DNA from: Candidatus Electrothrix marina
Lineage (GTDB): Bacteria; Desulfobacterota; Desulfobulbia; Desulfobulbales; Desulfobulbaceae
DNA length: 6,125 nt
Direction of reading: 5' to 3'
Assembly: GCA_004028495.1 (NCBI GenBank)
Contig: MTKS01000104.1
Span: forward strand, 1 to 6,125
This document shows positions 5,412 to 6,125 of this stretch, piece by piece. The notes beneath the pieces were generated by a model. It had not been told where the DNA came from, did not search any database, and saw only the letters and a list, made by a program, of their open reading frames with translations. Every line of letters begins with the position of its first letter. Position 1 is the first letter of the stretch. The position numbers and the translations under genes were made by a program.

Positions 5412-5687
5412 CTAGCGTTTGCCCTTTCTATCCGCTGCATGACCGTAATAGGTTCTGGTAGGGGAAAATTCGCCCAGCTTATGGCCGACCATATTCTCCG
5501 AAATATACACCGGAATAAATTTTTTGCCGTTATGTACAGCAAAGGTGAGCCCCACCATATCCGGAATGATGTCGGAGCGCCTGGACCATGTCTTAATGAC
5601 CTTACGAGACCCGGACTCCTGTGCATTTTCCACCTTTTTCATCAGGTGGTCATCAATAAAAGGACCTTTCTTAATTGAACGTGGCAT
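5412..5687 (-). CDS. rpsS: 30S ribosomal protein S19
   Basis: S19 forms a pair with S13 in the 30S head and contacts the A-site finger of the large subunit. The 91 residues match the family (about 92). [19 protein letters not shown] opens the protein. [31 protein letters not shown] spans about 32-62, and the signature [24 protein letters not shown] closes it (68-91). The ATG at 5685-5687 has AGGAG upstream, ending about 9 nt before it. The gap after rplB is only 17 nt. Translation ends at TAG, followed at once by an in-frame TAA, a double stop not seen at the other genes here. Confidence 0.98.
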   Translation of the reverse strand: MPRSIKKGPFIDDHLMKKVENAQESGSRKVIKTWSRRSDIIPDMVGLTFAVHNGKKFIPVYISENMVGHKLGEFSPTRTYYGHAADRKGKR

Positions 5688-5704
5688 TGTGAAATTCTCC
5701 TGAT

Positions 5705-6125
5705 TTACTTGCGCTTGGTCACGATGTCACGATCAGAACCTTTACGCTTACGAGTCTTAAAGCCCTTGGTCGGCATACCCCACGGGGTACATGGATGTCG
5801 TCCGCCTGAACTCTTTCCTTCACCGCCGCCCATAGGATGATCAACCGGGTTCATTGCCACGCCGCGAACTGAAGGCCGCCGTCCTTTCCATCGGGAACGT
5901 CCGGCTTTACCGAGTTTTTGACTTCCGTGCTCCGAGTTTCCTACAGATCCGATACAGGCTCGGCATTGCTTGTTAAATTTTCGTACTTCACCTGAAGGTA
6001 ATTTTACGAGGACATACTCACCCTCTTTTGCCATGAGCTGAGCTGAAGCACCGGCGGAACGTACCATCTGAGCACCTTTGCCGATTTTCATCTCGACATT
6101 ATGAATAATAGTACCCAACGGGATA
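5705..6125 (-). CDS. rplB: 50S ribosomal protein L2, C-terminal half (cut by right window edge)
   Basis: L2 is one of the largest 50S proteins. It is needed for subunit joining (bridge B7b) and supports the peptidyl-transferase centre. The last 139 residues are visible, about half of the usual 273-277. The in-frame TTG at 6118 is not a start: it encodes Leu in the internal motif [12 protein letters not shown], and the frame runs off the right edge. Conserved parts are [36 protein letters not shown], then GGGEG and [15 protein letters not shown]. The histidine of VDH (codon 5837-5839) corresponds to E. coli H229, linked to peptidyl transfer. The next PHGG is PMGG here, which I regard as a family variant. 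The stop is TAA. Confidence 0.98.
   Translation of the reverse strand, partial: IPLGTIIHNVEMKIGKGAQMVRSAGASAQLMAKEGEYVLVKLPSGEVRKFNKQCRACIGSVGNSEHGSQKLGKAGRSRWKGRRPSVRGVAMNPVDHPMGGGEGKSSGGRHPCTPWGMPTKGFKTRKRKGSDRDIVTKRK

Noticed and set aside
5831..5839. L2 has VDHPMGG instead of VDHPHGG
   Set aside because: The functional histidine of VDH is kept. Met at the second His position occurs, as I recall, in other bacterial L2 proteins, so it is not a defect.
1..6125. An inserted novel system, mobile element, CRISPR array or RNA gene
   Set aside because: The window is filled by 15 ribosomal protein genes in canonical order with spacers of at most 69 nt. No repeats, tRNA-like folds or foreign genes are visible.

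Overview
The window is an internal piece of the bacterial S10-spc ribosomal protein gene cluster. Every gene is on the minus strand, so transcription runs from the right edge to the left edge. In transcription order the genes are rplB (3' part only), rpsS, rplV, rpsC, rplP, rpmC, rpsQ, rplN, rplX, rplE, rpsN, rpsH, rplF, rplR and rpsE (5' part only). This is the canonical bacterial gene order, with nothing inserted, missing or rearranged. Thirteen genes are complete and two are cut by the window edges. The expected neighbours are rplW/rplD/rplC/rpsJ beyond the right edge and rpmD/rplO/secY beyond the left edge.

Organism: a bacterium of mid-range GC. The four-cysteine S14, the L24 with a C-terminal CPxC/CxxC zinc ribbon, the L16 '[12 protein letters not shown]' segment, the L2 ending '[18 protein letters not shown]' and the SFWGMTR segment of L6 look most like Desulfobacterota (former Deltaproteobacteria). 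This is a judgement from remembered family sequences, not a search, and the phylum is only moderately supported.

Layout: from 6125 down to about 2952 lie the S10-operon genes rplB to rpsQ, then rplN, the first spc gene. From 2936 to 1 the spc genes continue as rplX to rpsE. Spacers are 17-69 nt, and rplP and rpmC overlap by 4 nt (ATGA). There is no convincing promoter or Rho-independent terminator, so the window looks like the middle of one long polycistronic transcript. Nearly every gene has its own Shine-Dalgarno sequence (SD). Two genes, rpsC and rpsE, start at TTG. The automatically longest starts of rpsQ and rplX are probably wrong.

Together the genes encode small-subunit proteins S3, S5, S8, S14, S17 and S19 and large-subunit proteins L2, L5, L6, L14, L16, L18, L22, L24 and L29, made at matched levels from one mRNA. 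I found no new biological system. The points worth a second look are small: a possible mini-ORF coupled to the TTG start of rpsE, an SD displayed in a hairpin loop before rplF, and several short inverted repeats at gene junctions, including one just upstream of the gene for S8, the known spc repressor in E. coli. Several of these are near what chance would give.
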